Assembly (NCBI RefSeq): GCF_023146395.1
Contig: NZ_JAGLCD010000002.1
Coordinates: 62,001-126,000 of the forward strand
DNA from: Aeromicrobium sp.
Lineage (GTDB): Bacteria; Actinomycetota; Actinomycetes; Propionibacteriales; Nocardioidaceae
Reading direction: 5' to 3'
Length of the DNA: 64,000 nucleotides
Position numbers and translations under genes: made by a program. Numbering within the stretch: position 1 is the stretch's first letter; every line of letters starts with the position of its first letter. The notes beneath the pieces were generated by a model that ran no database searches, was not told where the DNA came from, and worked only from the letters and a program-made list of their open reading frames with translations. Shown one piece after another: positions 36,763 through 44,073 of this stretch.

Positions 36763-37401
36763 ATGGACACACCATCGGTGCGGGTCTTCCTGCTCGACGA
36801 CCACGAGGTCGTGCGTCACGGGCTGCGCGGACTGCTCGAGGGTGCCGGGCTCGACGTCGTCGGCGACGTCGGCACCACGACCGAGGCCGTGCCCGAGATT
36901 CTGCGCCTGAAGCCGGACGTGGCGGTGCTCGACGCCCGGCTCCCCGACGGCTCCGGCATCGACGTCTGCCGCGAGGTCCGGTCGGCCGACCCGTCGGTGA
37001 AGGTCCTGATCCTGACGTCGTACGACGACGACGACGCGCTGTTCGCCGCGATCATGGCTGGTGCGGCGGGCTACGTCCTGAAGCAGGTGCGCGGCAACGA
37101 GCTGGTGGAGGCCGTCCGCCGGGTCTCGGACGGGCAGTCGCTGCTCGACCCGGCCATCACGATGCAGGTGCTCGAGCGCATCCGCAACGGCCACGGTGAC
37201 GACCCGATCTCCCGCCTGACCTCGCAGGAGCGTCGCATCCTCGACCTCATCGGCGAGGGCATGACCAACCGCCAGATCGCCGAGGCCATGAGCCTCGCGG
37301 AGAAGACCGTCAAGAACTACGTGTCCCAGCTCCTGGCCAAGCTCGGTCTGGAGCGGCGCACGCAGGCCGCGGTCCTCGCGGCCACGCACAAGCGCCCCTG
37401 A
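36763..37401 (+). CDS. NarL/FixJ-family response regulator (DevR/DosR-like)
   Basis: Protein of 212 residues. Receiver domain: VFLLDDHEVVRHGLRGLLEG with the acidic pair, VAVLDARLPDGSGIDVC with the phosphorylated Asp, LILTSYDDDDALFAAIMAGA and GYVLKQVRGNELV with the conserved Lys. LuxR-type HTH: LTSQERRILDLIGEGMTNRQ, then AEAMSLAEKTVKNYVSQLL. Domain order and linker fit DevR/DosR. No histidine kinase gene is adjacent, so it is an orphan here. Start at ATG 36763; ATG 36754 is an alternative. Confidence 0.9.
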   Translation: MDTPSVRVFLLDDHEVVRHGLRGLLEGAGLDVVGDVGTTTEAVPEILRLKPDVAVLDARLPDGSGIDVCREVRSADPSVKVLILTSYDDDDALFAAIMAGAAGYVLKQVRGNELVEAVRRVSDGQSLLDPAITMQVLERIRNGHGDDPISRLTSQERRILDLIGEGMTNRQIAEAMSLAEKTVKNYVSQLLAKLGLERRTQAAVLAATHKRP

Positions 37402-37473
37402 GCCCACGCCCCTGAGCCCACCGTCCTGCTGGCCCGGTCCACCACCTGTTCACGGGCCGATATCCTTCTCGGC

Positions 37474-38742
37474 ATGGACCACAACGCCCGTCTGGCCGAG
37501 GCCGACCCCCAGATCGCCGCACTGCTCGACGCGGAGCTGCGCCGTCAGCAGACGACGCTCGAGATGATCGCCTCGGAGAACTTCGCCCCCGTCGCCGCGA
37601 TCGAGGCCCAGGGCAGCGTCCTGACCAACAAGTACGCCGAGGGCTACCCCGGCGCCCGGTACTACGGCGGCTGCGAGGTCGTCGACGAGGTCGAGCAGAT
37701 CGCGATCGACCGGCTCAAGCAGATCTTCGGTGCCGAGTACGCCAACGTGCAGCCGCACTCCGGCGCGACCGCCAACGCCGCGGTGCTTCACGCGATCGCC
37801 CGCCACGGTGACACGATCCTCGGCCTGGACCTGGCCAACGGCGGTCACCTGACCCACGGCATGAAGATCAACTTCTCCGGTCGCCTCTACGACGTCGCGG
37901 CCTACCACGTCGACGAGAACGGCCTGGTCGACATGGAGGAGGTGCGTCAGCTCGCGCTGGAGCGTCGCCCGAAGGTCGTCATCGCCGGCTGGTCGGCCTA
38001 CCCGCGCCAGCTCGACTTCGCCAAGTTCCGCGAGATCGCCGACGAGGTCGGGGCCTACCTGTGGGTCGACATGGCGCACTTCGCCGGTCTGGTGGCCGCC
38101 GGACTGCACCCGAGTCCGCTGCCGCACGCGCACGTCGTGTCGACCACGACCCACAAGACGCTCGGCGGCCCGCGCGGTGGCGCGATCCTCTCGAACGACC
38201 TCGACGTGGCCAAGAAGCTGCAGTCGGCGGTGTTCCCGGGCCAGCAGGGCGGCCCGCTCGAGCACGTCATCGCCGCGAAGGCGGTCGCGTTCAAGATGGC
38301 GCTCGAGCCGGGCTTCGCCGAGCGTCAGCAGCGCACGATCGAGGGTGCTCGGCTGATCGCCGACCGTCTCCTGCAGTCCGACGTCAGCGCGGCTGGCGTG
38401 TCGGTCCTGTCCGGCGGCACCGACGTCCACCTCGTGCTGGTCGACCTGCGCCACTCCGAGCTCGACGGCCAGCAGGCCGAGGACCTCCTCCACGAGGTCG
38501 GCATCACGGTCAACCGCAACGCGGTGCCCAACGACCCGCGTCCGCCGAAGGTCACCTCCGGCCTGCGCATCGGCACCCCGGCCCTCGCGACCCGCGGCTT
38601 CGCGGCCGAGGAGTTCGCCGAGGTCGCCGACGTGATCGCCGAGGCCCTCAAGCCGGGCGCCGACCTCGACTCGCTGCGCAAGCGCACCGCCGCCCTCGCC
38701 GAGCGCTTCCCGCTGTACCCCGACGTCGCGCCGTACGCCTGA
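37474..38742 (+). CDS. glyA: Serine hydroxymethyltransferase
   Basis: PLP enzyme of 422 residues that interconverts serine and glycine and loads tetrahydrofolate with a C1 unit. [15 protein letters not shown] and [17 protein letters not shown] are the N-terminal signatures; [20 protein letters not shown] holds the Asp and His of the cofactor site, and [16 protein letters not shown] the Schiff-base Lys. [20 protein letters not shown] closes the active site. Full length. The SURF1-like gene follows after only 3 bp, so they may be co-transcribed. Confidence 0.97.
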   Translation: MDHNARLAEADPQIAALLDAELRRQQTTLEMIASENFAPVAAIEAQGSVLTNKYAEGYPGARYYGGCEVVDEVEQIAIDRLKQIFGAEYANVQPHSGATANAAVLHAIARHGDTILGLDLANGGHLTHGMKINFSGRLYDVAAYHVDENGLVDMEEVRQLALERRPKVVIAGWSAYPRQLDFAKFREIADEVGAYLWVDMAHFAGLVAAGLHPSPLPHAHVVSTTTHKTLGGPRGGAILSNDLDVAKKLQSAVFPGQQGGPLEHVIAAKAVAFKMALEPGFAERQQRTIEGARLIADRLLQSDVSAAGVSVLSGGTDVHLVLVDLRHSELDGQQAEDLLHEVGITVNRNAVPNDPRPPKVTSGLRIGTPALATRGFAAEEFAEVADVIAEALKPGADLDSLRKRTAALAERFPLYPDVAPYA

Positions 38743-38745
38743 CTC

Positions 38746-39546
38746 GTGGGTCGCGACGGCACGCTGCGCCTGTGGTTGCGGCTCCCCATGTGGGGTCTGC
38801 ACGCCCTGGCCGTGGTGGCCGTGACGATCTGCTTCGTCGGTGGCGCCTGGCAGCTTGGCACCTACGACCAGCGTCAGGAGAACGAGCGCGCCGACCGCCA
38901 GGAGGTGCCCACGGTCCCGATCGACGAGGTCTGGTCACCCGACCAGCCGTTCCTCGACACGATGAACCACCGGCCGGTCACGGTCACGGGCACGTTCGGT
39001 CCGGCGCAGGAGCAGCACTGGGTCTCCGGGCGCACCCAGGGCGGTCTCGACGGGTACTGGCTGCTCACCCCGCTCGAGCTCGCCGACGACCCGGGCACCG
39101 CGATCCTGGTGGTGCGCGGCTTCAGCCCCGAGCTCGGCGAGCTCCCGACGCCGCCGGCGAGCGAGCAGACCTTCCGCGTCGTCCTGGAACCGGGTGAGCC
39201 GGTCGACCCGGCGGACGTCTCCGCGAGCGCTGAGGCCGAGGTCATGGCCTCGATCCGCGTCCCCGCCCTGGTCAACGAGCTGCCGTACGCCTTGTTCCCC
39301 GGGTTCGGCATCAGCACGTCCACCGACGTCGCCGGTGGGCTCGCCCTCGCCGAGGTGCCGGAGCCCGAGGTCTCCTGGACGGTCGGGCTGCGCAATCTCG
39401 CGTACTCGTTGCAGTGGTGGGTCTTCGGTCTGTTCGCCCTGTTCATGTGGTGGCGCATGGGTCTGGAGCTCGTCTCGTCCGAGCGGGCTCGCCGCGCGGC
39501 TCCCGACCCCGACCGCTCGGAGCGAGTCGATAGCCTGACGCCGTGA
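38746..39546 (+). CDS. SURF1-family cytochrome c oxidase assembly protein
   Basis: Membrane protein of 266 residues with the SURF1 layout: one TM near the N-terminus (about residues 16-35, GLHALAVVAVTICFVGGAWQ), a large external loop with GTFGPAQEQHWVSGRTQGG and WLLTPLELADDPGTAILVVR, and a second TM near the C-terminus (about 220-240, WWVFGLFALFMWWRMGLEL). SURF1 helps insert haem a into cytochrome oxidase. Start GTG 38746; its end overlaps the DUF3817 gene start by four bases. Confidence 0.85.
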   Translation: MGRDGTLRLWLRLPMWGLHALAVVAVTICFVGGAWQLGTYDQRQENERADRQEVPTVPIDEVWSPDQPFLDTMNHRPVTVTGTFGPAQEQHWVSGRTQGGLDGYWLLTPLELADDPGTAILVVRGFSPELGELPTPPASEQTFRVVLEPGEPVDPADVSASAEAEVMASIRVPALVNELPYALFPGFGISTSTDVAGGLALAEVPEPEVSWTVGLRNLAYSLQWWVFGLFALFMWWRMGLELVSSERARRAAPDPDRSERVDSLTP

Positions 39547-39917
39547 GTGACTCCTCCCCCACCCCACCGGCGCCGTCCGCGGCGTCCCCCACCCCGGGCA
39601 TCCTGCGGGCCTACCAGGTCGTCGCGACGGTCGTCGGGCTCAACCTGATCTTCGTCATCACGGCGGCCGTGGCCCAGCGCGTCACCGATCCCACGTCGTG
39701 GTGGAACCTCAACGAGGACCTCATCTTCACGATCGACCAGGTGCACGGTGTCCTGTTCATGGTGCTGCTGGTCATCATCGCGATCATCGCCAGCCGCTTC
39801 CGCTGGCGCCCGAGCATGACGATCACGACGATGCTGCTCGCGACGATCCCGGTCGTCAGCTTCTGGGCCGAGCGCCGCACGACCCGTGCCGTGCACGCCG
39901 GGCACCCCGCCGCCTGA
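39543..39917 (+). CDS. DUF3817 integral membrane protein
   Basis: Small membrane protein of 124 residues with three TM segments (about 22-44 GILRAYQVVATVVGLNLIFV, 68-86 HGVLFMVLLVIIAIIASRF and 93-108). YQVVATVVG and DQVHGVLFM are family landmarks; DUF3817 usually shows a conserved HG.LF motif here. Function unknown. Commonly next to SURF1-like genes in Actinobacteria, and here joined by GTGA, so a role in the membrane or respiratory chain is plausible but unproven. Confidence 0.85.
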   Translation: MSDSSPTPPAPSAASPTPGILRAYQVVATVVGLNLIFVITAAVAQRVTDPTSWWNLNEDLIFTIDQVHGVLFMVLLVIIAIIASRFRWRPSMTITTMLLATIPVVSFWAERRTTRAVHAGHPAA

Positions 39918-39958
39918 CCCGGCCGGCGGGCCTCGTCTGGTGGTCGTCCTGAGCGACC

Positions 39959-40035
39959 GAATCTGAGGGGTTGAGGGTGCTCCGGCCCCCTCACCCCCTC
40001 AGATCTGCCGGCGCAGCAACCACAAACCCTCAGAT
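39959..40035. repeat. Inverted-repeat cluster built on CCCTCAGATT
   Basis: ATCTGAGGGG (39961-39970) pairs with CCCCTCAGAT (39995-40004), and TGAGGG (39972-39977) pairs with CCCTCA (39988-39993), giving a long hairpin. A third arm, AAACCCTCAGATT, lies at 40023-40035 and could pair alternatively with the first. Lies between convergent genes, so it can act as a terminator, but no T-tract follows. Confidence 0.5.
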
Positions 40036-40058
40036 TGCGTCCACCCGGGCGGGAGACG

Positions 40059-40832
40059 TCAGCGTCCGTGGAAGGTGGCCTGGCCCGGTCCGTCGGTCAG
40101 GAACGAGACCATGCCGTCCTGCAGGTCCTGGGTGTCGAACAGCTCCGCGGCGATCGCGGTCGTGTGGGTGTTGGCCTCGGCGACACCGCCGCTCTCGAAG
40201 TGCCGCAGGATCTGCTTGGCGGCGCCGAAGGCCTTCGTGGGCCCCACGGCCAGGTGTTCGGCGAACCGCAGCACCGCGGCATCGAAGTCGTCGTCCTCGA
40301 TCACGCGGTTCACGACGTTCCACCGCTCGAGCGTCGCCGCGTCGTAGAGGTCGCCCGTGAAGACAAACTCCTTGGCGCGGGCCACCCCGGCGCGGGAGGC
40401 GAAACGCTGCGTGCCGCCCATCGTGGGCGTGAGGCCGATGACCCGTTCGACGAGCCCGAACTTCGCCTTCGGCGTCGCGAGCAGGACGTCGCAGGCGAGC
40501 GCGACCTCGAGCGCCCACGTGAGCGTCAAGGCGTGCGCGGCGAAGATCGTGGGCACGTCGAGCGCGGCGAACCGGTCGGGCAGCTCGAGCATGCGGTCGT
40601 ACAGCGCCTGGGTGTCGGCCTTGGTCGTGCGGGCGTGGAACTGGGCGACGTCGACACCGCCGGAGACGAGCTTGCCCTCGGCGCGCACCACGAGCGCCCG
40701 GGGCAGGTCGGCCTCGAGCGCGTCGAGCGCGGTGTCGAACTCCGCGTGCAGATCGAGGGAGTACAGGTTGACGCCGCCGTCGGTGAACGTCAGGACGGCC
40801 ACGTCACCGTGCCGCGTCACCTCGACCGTCAT
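40059..40832 (-). CDS. Enoyl-CoA hydratase/isomerase family protein
   Basis: Crotonase-fold protein of 257 residues. TFTDGGVNLYSLDLHAEF, VVRAEGKLVSGGVDVAQF (oxyanion-hole strand), IFAAHALTLTWALEVALACD and FGLVERVIGLTPTMGGTQRF. The normally glycine-rich GxAxGGG turn is replaced by ALTLTWALE, so it is an unusual member, perhaps not a hydratase. Preceded on the same strand by two tiny frames joined by ATGA overlaps (27 codons and then 40 codons). No metabolic neighbour suggests a substrate. Confidence 0.82.
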   Translation of the reverse strand: MTVEVTRHGDVAVLTFTDGGVNLYSLDLHAEFDTALDALEADLPRALVVRAEGKLVSGGVDVAQFHARTTKADTQALYDRMLELPDRFAALDVPTIFAAHALTLTWALEVALACDVLLATPKAKFGLVERVIGLTPTMGGTQRFASRAGVARAKEFVFTGDLYDAATLERWNVVNRVIEDDDFDAAVLRFAEHLAVGPTKAFGAAKQILRHFESGGVAEANTHTTAIAAELFDTQDLQDGMVSFLTDGPGQATFHGR

Positions 40833-40908
40833 GACGCCACCGCCACAGGAGAAGCAACGATAGGCGGCACCGTCATGACCATCTGGTGGTTCGCTCGCTG
40901 GCGCTCGC

Positions 40909-41031
40909 TCATGACGCCACCGCCGGGTCGTAGACCCCGCCGGTGTCAGCCGTGGCCAGGCGGAGGACCACCGCGGCGAGCGCGATGCCGAGCAGGAGCA
41001 CCAGGGTGCGACGTGGACGAAGAGACCTCAT
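40909..41031 (-). CDS. Putative 40-residue single-pass membrane peptide
   Basis: From ATG 41031: Arg-rich start MRSLRPRRTL, then a hydrophobic stretch VLLLGIALAAVVLRLA (about residues 11-26) and a short tail DTGGVYDPAVAS. Positive-inside charge and one TM segment look like a real small membrane protein. Its TGA overlaps the ATG of a 27-codon frame (40911-40830) whose TGA in turn overlaps the crotonase start, and both junctions carry GGCGGTGGCGTCATGA. Divergent from the cyclophilin gene. Confidence 0.4.
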   Translation of the reverse strand: MRSLRPRRTLVLLLGIALAAVVLRLATADTGGVYDPAVAS

Positions 41032-41124
41032 GCAGCCAACCTATCGGCCATCGGCCCGGCGGCGCGTCAGTGATTGGAGTGACGTGGGAGAATAGCGGCG
41101 TACTTCCCCCCCGAAAGGACACAC

Positions 41125-41649
41125 GTGGCCGCCCAGCTGATCGCGACCCTGCACACCAACCTCGGCGACGTCCCCGTCGAGCTCTTCGCGAACCACGCTC
41201 CGGCGACGGTCGAGAACTTCGTGGGTCTTGCCGAAGGCACCAAGGAGTGGGTCGATCCCAACTCCGGCTCGGTCAGCACCGAGCCGTTCTACGACGGCCT
41301 CGCGTTCCACCGCATCATCGCCGGCTTCATGATCCAGGGCGGCTGCCCGCTCGGCACCGGCACGGGTGGTCCGGGGTACACCTTCGGCGACGAGTTCCAC
41401 CCGGAGAAGCAGTTCGACCGCCCGTACCTGCTGGCCATGGCCAACGCCGGACCGGGCACCAATGGGTCGCAGTTCTTCATCACGGTCGGACCGGCTCCGT
41501 GGCTCAACCGCAAGCACACGATCTTCGGCGAGGTCACCGATCCCGAGGGCCGGGCGATCGTCGACGCGATCGCGGCGGTCAGCACCGACGGGTTCGACCG
41601 CCCGCTCGAGGCCGTCACGATCGACAAGGTCAGCATCACCCGCGCGTGA
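41125..41649 (+). CDS. ppiA: Peptidyl-prolyl cis-trans isomerase, cyclophilin type
   Basis: Cytoplasmic cyclophilin of 174 residues that speeds proline isomerisation during folding. LHTNLGDVPVELFANHAPAT, FHRIIAGFMIQGGCPLGTGT (catalytic Arg), MANAGPGTNGSQFFITVGPA and WLNRKHTIFGEV are all classic. No signal peptide. Start GTG 41125 follows GAAAGGA. The rhomboid gene begins 12 bp after its stop, and ppiA-rhomboid-crgA is the standard actinobacterial order beside the pknB operon. Confidence 0.95.
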   Translation: MAAQLIATLHTNLGDVPVELFANHAPATVENFVGLAEGTKEWVDPNSGSVSTEPFYDGLAFHRIIAGFMIQGGCPLGTGTGGPGYTFGDEFHPEKQFDRPYLLAMANAGPGTNGSQFFITVGPAPWLNRKHTIFGEVTDPEGRAIVDAIAAVSTDGFDRPLEAVTIDKVSITRA

Positions 41650-41661
41650 TCGAGACGCGTC

Positions 41662-42516
41662 GTGAGCGCTGAGTCCGTCTGCTACCGGCATCCGGACCGG
41701 GAGGCCTACATCTCGTGCCAGCGGTGCGAGCGGCCGATCTGCCCCGAGTGCATGCGCGACGCCTCTGTCGGCTTCCAGTGCCCCGCGTGCATCGCGCGCG
41801 GGGCCAAGGCGGTCCGGCAGCCCCGCACCGCCGCGGGCGGTGCCATCCCGCGCAACGCGGGGGCGGCCACCTGGGTCCTGATCGGTCTCAACGTGGCCGT
41901 CTACGTCGTGTCGGTGCTGCTGCAGGAGCTGGGTCGCACCGGGCTCGACGTGTGGGGAGCCATCGTGGGCCACGCGGTCGTCTACGACGGCCAGCTCGTG
42001 GAGGGCGTGGCCGGTGGCGAGTACTGGCGACTCCTGACGTCGGCGTTCCTGCACGTAGGGGCCATGCACCTGCTGTTCAACATGTTCGGGCTGTACATCT
42101 TCGGCCAGTTCCTGGAGGAGCGGCTCGGCACGGCGCGTTTCGTGGCCTTCTACCTGGCGTCCGCGGTGTTCTCGGGGGCCGTGGTCTTCTGGCTGACCGG
42201 GCCCAACGTCCCCACGGTCGGGGCGTCCGGTGCGGTCTTCGCCCTGTTCGGCCTGGCGCTCGTGCTGCTGCTGAAGTCGGGCCAGGACGTCCGCACCCTC
42301 GTGGTGCTGCTGGGCATCAACGCACTGCTGAGCCTGCGCGACGGCATCAGCTGGCAGGGCCATCTCGGCGGGTTCGTCGCCGGTGTGCTGTTCGGTCTCG
42401 CGATCGTGGTGGCACCGCGGGGTCGCGGTGCGCTGGCCCAGACGATCGGGGTCGCGGTGCTGATCGTGCTCACGGTGGTCATCACGGCCCTGCGCTCCCT
42501 CGCCCTGAACGGCTAG
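41662..42516 (+). CDS. Rhomboid-family intramembrane serine protease with N-terminal zinc finger
   Basis: Protein of 284 residues. The first 45 residues carry Cys/His pairs (CYRHPDREAYISCQRCE, CPECM, CPACI), a B-box-like zinc site. Then six TM segments with the rhomboid motifs YWRLLTSAFLHVGAMHLLFN, the catalytic Ser in GASGAVFALFG and the catalytic His in GHLGGFVAGVLFG. A complete active site. GTG 41662 is the start. It cleaves TM substrates within the bilayer; the target is unknown. Confidence 0.92.
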   Translation: MSAESVCYRHPDREAYISCQRCERPICPECMRDASVGFQCPACIARGAKAVRQPRTAAGGAIPRNAGAATWVLIGLNVAVYVVSVLLQELGRTGLDVWGAIVGHAVVYDGQLVEGVAGGEYWRLLTSAFLHVGAMHLLFNMFGLYIFGQFLEERLGTARFVAFYLASAVFSGAVVFWLTGPNVPTVGASGAVFALFGLALVLLLKSGQDVRTLVVLLGINALLSLRDGISWQGHLGGFVAGVLFGLAIVVAPRGRGALAQTIGVAVLIVLTVVITALRSLALNG

Positions 42517-42565
42517 TTATCCACAGCCTTGTCCCCACCCTGTGCAGAATTACACCCATGTAAGT
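42517..42565. repeat. Intergenic repeat element, copy 2, with a DnaA-box-like 9-mer
   Basis: TTATCCACA (42517-42525), then CCCTGTGCAGAATTACACCC (42538-42557) and ATGTAAGTC (42558-42566). This aligns with CTGTGGAGAACTACATCGATG at 32999-33019 over about 29 bp with six differences. It follows the rhomboid stop at once. Confidence 0.5.
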
Positions 42566-42626
42566 CCGCCGAGCGGAGCGGCGACAGCGTCACCAGGCAC
42601 TGGCAGCAGCGCCCGCATCAACCACG

Positions 42627-42763
42627 GGCCGAGGCGAAGCCGAGGCTAGAGTTCCGGACGAAGTCCGGCCTACGTGGTGACCACAGGCCGAGGCGAAGCC
42701 GAGGCAGGCCCACGGGGAAGCCCGTCAACGGCGAGGAACGAGCCGTTGGAGCGGCGAAGCCGC
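42627..42763. repeat. Cluster of short GAA-loop hairpins
   Basis: GGCCGAGGCGAAGCCGAGGC occurs exactly twice (42627-42646 and 42686-42705). Between and after lie CCGGACGAAGTCCGG (42654-42668), ACGGGGAAGCCCGT (42712-42725), a stem CAACGGC...GCCGTTG (42726-42748) and GCGGCGAAGCCGC (42751-42763). Each is a short GC stem capped by GAA or GA-rich loops. In the gap between convergent rhomboid and crgA genes. Confidence 0.6.
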
Positions 42764-42768
42764 GCGCC

Positions 42769-43215
42769 CTACTCCCACTTGGTCGCGAACCCGAAGGCCG
42801 CGACGATGAAGCCCATGCCGATGACGAGGTTCCAGTTGCCGAGGTCGGTGATGACCGGGATCTCGACCTCGGTGTTGGAGATCGTGTAGAACGTCACGAT
42901 CCAGAGCAGGCCGATCAGTGCGCTTCCGACCATGAGCTGCGGTGCGTAGCGCCAGCCCAGCGACGCACCGGGCTCGGGCTCGGGGGCCGTGCTCGAGGCG
43001 ATCAGCGAGGCGGCGACCACGAGGACGCCGGCGATGGCCCAGTTCCAGTTGCCGAGATCGGTCACGAAGGACGGCGTCTCGGGACCGGGGAGGTTGGTGT
43101 CGATCGAGTAGAACAGCCACGTCACGAACCAGCCGAGGCCGAGGATGCCGAGGACGATCGCGGCCGGATGCCACCAGCCGCCGCGGATTCGGGACTTGGG
43201 GGTGGACTTGCTCAC
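42769..43215 (-). CDS. crgA: CrgA-like cell division protein with internal duplication
   Basis: Membrane protein of 148 residues with four TM segments instead of CrgA's usual two in about 90 residues. The two halves are alike: first half GWWHPAAIVLGILGLGWFVT then TDLGNWNWAIAGVLVVAASL; second half APQLMVGSALIGLLWIVTFY then TDLGNWNLVIGMGFIVAAFG, ending ATKWE. CrgA interacts with FtsZ, FtsQ and PBPs at the septum. Place in the crgA slot beside pknB supports the call. The repeat of the TDLGNWN block shows tandem duplication of the whole fold within one gene. Confidence 0.8.
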   Translation of the reverse strand: MSKSTPKSRIRGGWWHPAAIVLGILGLGWFVTWLFYSIDTNLPGPETPSFVTDLGNWNWAIAGVLVVAASLIASSTAPEPEPGASLGWRYAPQLMVGSALIGLLWIVTFYTISNTEVEIPVITDLGNWNLVIGMGFIVAAFGFATKWE

Positions 43216-43330
43216 GGGTCACCTCGGTGTTGGGGGACGATCGACGAGTGGCGACCGGGCTGCGGTGCCTCCGCTAGCGTAGTCATGAAGGTGCACACCC
43301 CGCGGGAGGGGCACGGGAGGAGGCGAGACG

Positions 43331-44059
43331 ATGGCCGCATCGACGCGTTCACGCGCGTGGCGCATCGGCGCCCTGTGCGTCAGCGTCGTGGCCGGGTACG
43401 CCTTCGTGTCGAGTGCCGTGACCTCGCGCGGATCCGATCTGCGCCCCGCGGGAGGCGACATCGCCCCGCTGCTGCAGGACCGTGCCCGGGAGGTCGAGCT
43501 CAAGCGCGCGTCCGCGACCTCGCTCGAGGATCAGATCGCCGGGCTGTCGGCAGCGGTCGGTGCGCCAGGGCTCGACCAGCTGATCAGTGCCGGCGACATC
43601 GCCGCTCGTGACGCTGGGATCGTCGAGCTGTCCGGTTCCGGCCTGCGGATCACCCTCACGGATGCGCCACGCTCGGCCGACGAGGCAGCCACGGACCCGA
43701 ACCAGCTCGTCGTGCACCAGCAGGACATCCAGGGATTCGTCAACGCGATGTGGGCCGGCGGCGCCCGTGCGGTGACGCTCCAGGGTCAGCGCCTCATCTC
43801 GACGTCCGGCATCAAGTGCGTGGGCAGCACCGTCGTGATCGACGGCGTGCCCTACTCGCCGCCGTACGTGATCGAGGCGATCGGCACGACCTCGCGTCTG
43901 CTGAACGCCCTTGACCGATCGTCCCAGGTCGAGGTCTACCGCGAGTACGTGCGCCGGTACAGCCTGGGACTGCAGACCGAGATCGACAGCACCATCACCG
44001 CGCCGGCCTACACCGGCCGGGTCGACCTGCGGCACGCCGAGGTGCCGACCGACGGCTGA
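43331..44059 (+). CDS. DUF881 family protein
   Basis: Protein of 242 residues with an N-terminal TM (IGALCVSVVAGYAFVSSAV) and an external domain. A short coiled-coil region (REVELKRASATSLEDQI) precedes the DUF881 core: LSGSGLRITLTDAP, NQLVVHQQDIQGFVNAMWAG, GARAVTLQGQRLISTS and VPYSPPYVIEAIG. The family is found across Actinobacteria next to crgA and pknB and is related to YlxW/YlxX division proteins of Firmicutes. Function unknown, probably septal or wall related. Confidence 0.88.
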   Translation: MAASTRSRAWRIGALCVSVVAGYAFVSSAVTSRGSDLRPAGGDIAPLLQDRAREVELKRASATSLEDQIAGLSAAVGAPGLDQLISAGDIAARDAGIVELSGSGLRITLTDAPRSADEAATDPNQLVVHQQDIQGFVNAMWAGGARAVTLQGQRLISTSGIKCVGSTVVIDGVPYSPPYVIEAIGTTSRLLNALDRSSQVEVYREYVRRYSLGLQTEIDSTITAPAYTGRVDLRHAEVPTDG

Positions 44060-44073
44060 CCCGCGAGCCGGGG

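Noticed and set aside
42517-42525. TTATCCACA as a replication-origin DnaA box
   Set aside because: A single box with no cluster, no AT-rich unwinding element and no dnaA or dnaN beside it. It fits the intergenic repeat better.
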